Shown here piece by piece: positions 4,706 through 6,044 of a DNA stretch of 6,044 nucleotides. This stretch comes from Sphaerochaeta sp. (GTDB lineage: Bacteria; Spirochaetota; Spirochaetia; Sphaerochaetales; Sphaerochaetaceae). The stretch covers positions 1 to 6,044 of the forward strand of contig DMOO01000113.1 of NCBI GenBank assembly GCA_003456855.1, in the 5' to 3' direction. The first letter of the stretch is position 1, and every line of letters starts with the position of its first letter. A model generated the notes under the pieces. That model searched no databases. It saw only the letters and a list, made by a program, of their open reading frames with translations, and was not told the DNA's origin. The position numbers and the translations under genes are program-made.

Positions 4706-6044
4706 ATGAAGATAATCTACAAAGACGGAACAGTTGCCGATTGTCCAGCAGAGGAAGTGAACCACGTAATTCGCCACTCCGCATCACACCTGATGGCACA
4801 GGCCATCCAGAGACTCTATCCAGAGGCCGATTTCGGGTATGGACCCGCTACGGAGAGAGGCTTCTACTATGACGTGGACCTCGGGGACAGAAAGCTCACA
4901 GACGAGGATCTTCAGGCCATCGAGGCTGAGATGAAGAAGATCACAAAGGAGCATCTTCCGATCAGACCTTTCATCCTGCCAAGGGATGAGGCTGTCAAGC
5001 TCATGCACGAGCGCCATGCAAAATACAAGGAAGAGCACATCGGAGACCTCCCGGAGGATGCAATCATCAGCTTCTACCAGCAGGGAGACTACATTGACAT
5101 GTGCACAGGTCCACACGTGACCTACACCAACGCTCTCAAGGCCTTCAAGATCACAGGCCAGGGCGGAGCCTACTGGAAGAACGACTCCAAGAACAAGATG
5201 CTCACCAGAATCAACGGAGTGGCTTTCCAGTCACAGGCCGAGCTCGAGCAGTACGAGAAGGAAGTCGAGGAGGCAAAGGCCCGCGACCACAGAAAGATCG
5301 GAAAGGAGATGTCACTCTTCATGTCCGACGATCTGGTCGGAAAGGGACTGCCGATGTTCCTGCCTAACGGCTACACAGTCTGGCAGGAGCTTGAGAACTA
5401 CATCAAGGAGAAGGAGCGCAAGCTAGGCTATCAGCACGTAATGACCCCTTGCGTAGGTTCAGTCAACCTCTACGTCACCTCCGGACACTGGGCACACTAC
5501 AGAAAGAACATGTTCCCACCGATGGAGGTCGAAGGAGAGAGCTTCGTTCTCAGACCGATGAACTGCCCTCACCACATGATGATCTACGCTTCAAGGCCAC
5601 ACAGCTACAAGGAGCTCCCGATCAGAATCGCCGAGGTTGCACATGACTTCAGATTCGAGTCCAGCGGAACGCTGAAGGGAATCGAGAGAGGCCGCCACTT
5701 CTGCCAGAACGACTCACATATCTTCGTCACACCTGAGCAGATCGAGCAGGAGGTCAAGCAGGTCGTAGGACTGATCGACGATGTCTACAAGGACTTCGGA
5801 ATCACAGACTACCGCTGCGTGCTCTCACTCAGAGACCCTGCAGACACAGAGAAGTACTATCAGGACGATGAGATGTGGAACACTGCAGAGGATGCTCTCA
5901 GAACCGTTCTCAACGACCTCAAGATCGACTACACAGAGGAGATCGGAGAGGCTGCCTTCTACGGTCCTAAGCTCGACGTCAACGTCAAGCCTGCAGTAGG
6001 TGTCGAGTACACACTCTCAACCTGCCAGCTGGACTTCTGCCTGC
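4706..6044 (+). CDS. thrS: Threonyl-tRNA synthetase without TGS domain, C-terminus beyond window
   Basis: Class II aminoacyl-tRNA synthetase that joins threonine to tRNA-Thr in the cytoplasm; essential. The window holds the first 446 residues. Only about 20 residues precede the editing domain, so the usual N-terminal TGS domain of about 60 residues is absent, although MKIIYKDGT resembles its first strand. The editing domain shows HSASH (24-28) and CTGPH (133-137), the expected His/His/Cys/His set for removing misattached serine. A linker with ARDHRKIGKE (192-201) leads into the catalytic core: TSGHW (258-262), MNCPHH (285-290) with zinc ligand C287, motif 2 around RFESSGTLKG (316-325), and QNDSHIF (334-340) with zinc ligand H338. 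GEAAFYGPKLD (414-424) and CQLDFCL (440-446) follow. The third zinc ligand, motif 3 and the anticodon-binding domain lie past the edge. With editing and zinc residues intact, it should be a functional, editing-proficient enzyme. Confidence 0.96.
   Translation, partial: MKIIYKDGTVADCPAEEVNHVIRHSASHLMAQAIQRLYPEADFGYGPATERGFYYDVDLGDRKLTDEDLQAIEAEMKKITKEHLPIRPFILPRDEAVKLMHERHAKYKEEHIGDLPEDAIISFYQQGDYIDMCTGPHVTYTNALKAFKITGQGGAYWKNDSKNKMLTRINGVAFQSQAELEQYEKEVEEAKARDHRKIGKEMSLFMSDDLVGKGLPMFLPNGYTVWQELENYIKEKERKLGYQHVMTPCVGSVNLYVTSGHWAHYRKNMFPPMEVEGESFVLRPMNCPHHMMIYASRPHSYKELPIRIAEVAHDFRFESSGTLKGIERGRHFCQNDSHIFVTPEQIEQEVKQVVGLIDDVYKDFGITDYRCVLSLRDPADTEKYYQDDEMWNTAEDALRTVLNDLKIDYTEEIGEAAFYGPKLDVNVKPAVGVEYTLSTCQLDFCL

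Overview
The window is a stretch of bacterial chromosome with four protein genes in alternating orientation: a partial family 38 alpha-mannosidase (-), an inositol 2-dehydrogenase-type oxidoreductase (+), a MATE-family membrane exporter (-) and a partial threonyl-tRNA synthetase (+). No tRNA, rRNA, insertion sequence, CRISPR array or phage gene is visible. Coding DNA is moderately GC-rich, with many AGA, GGA and GCA codons, while the gaps between genes are strongly AT-rich. The content suggests a carbohydrate-using, probably gut-associated anaerobe. The synthetase lacks a TGS domain and has a very short leader with no room for a T-box. From memory, this fits a spirochaete (Sphaerochaeta/Treponema side) somewhat better than a typical clostridium, but the lineage call is weak.

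Layout. Positions 1-1642 (-) encode the N-terminal 547 residues of a GH38 alpha-mannosidase. The 209-bp gap 1643-1851 is a divergent promoter region. It holds one promoter for each gene, a 26-bp palindrome with a LacI/GalR-type core just downstream of the iolG promoter, and a hairpin next to the iolG ribosome binding site. Positions 1852-2862 (+) encode a complete 336-residue Gfo/Idh/MocA dehydrogenase. The gap 2863-3185 separates two convergent genes and carries one terminator per strand plus a very AT-rich stretch that may hold a small minus-strand RNA. Positions 3186-4580 (-) encode a complete 464-residue MATE transporter. The gap 4581-4705 carries the thrS promoter and a doubtful MATE promoter. 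Positions 4706-6044 (+) encode the first 446 residues of threonyl-tRNA synthetase.

How they fit together. The mannosidase and the dehydrogenase share a regulatory gap and are both carbon-acquisition enzymes, so joint control by a sugar-responsive LacI-family repressor is plausible, though the palindrome sits only in the iolG leader. The transporter and the synthetase appear to be independent single-gene units. I see no clearly novel system. The best leads are the iolG operator and leader, the TGS-less synthetase, the odd MATE start, and the long minus-strand 3' region ending in a terminator.
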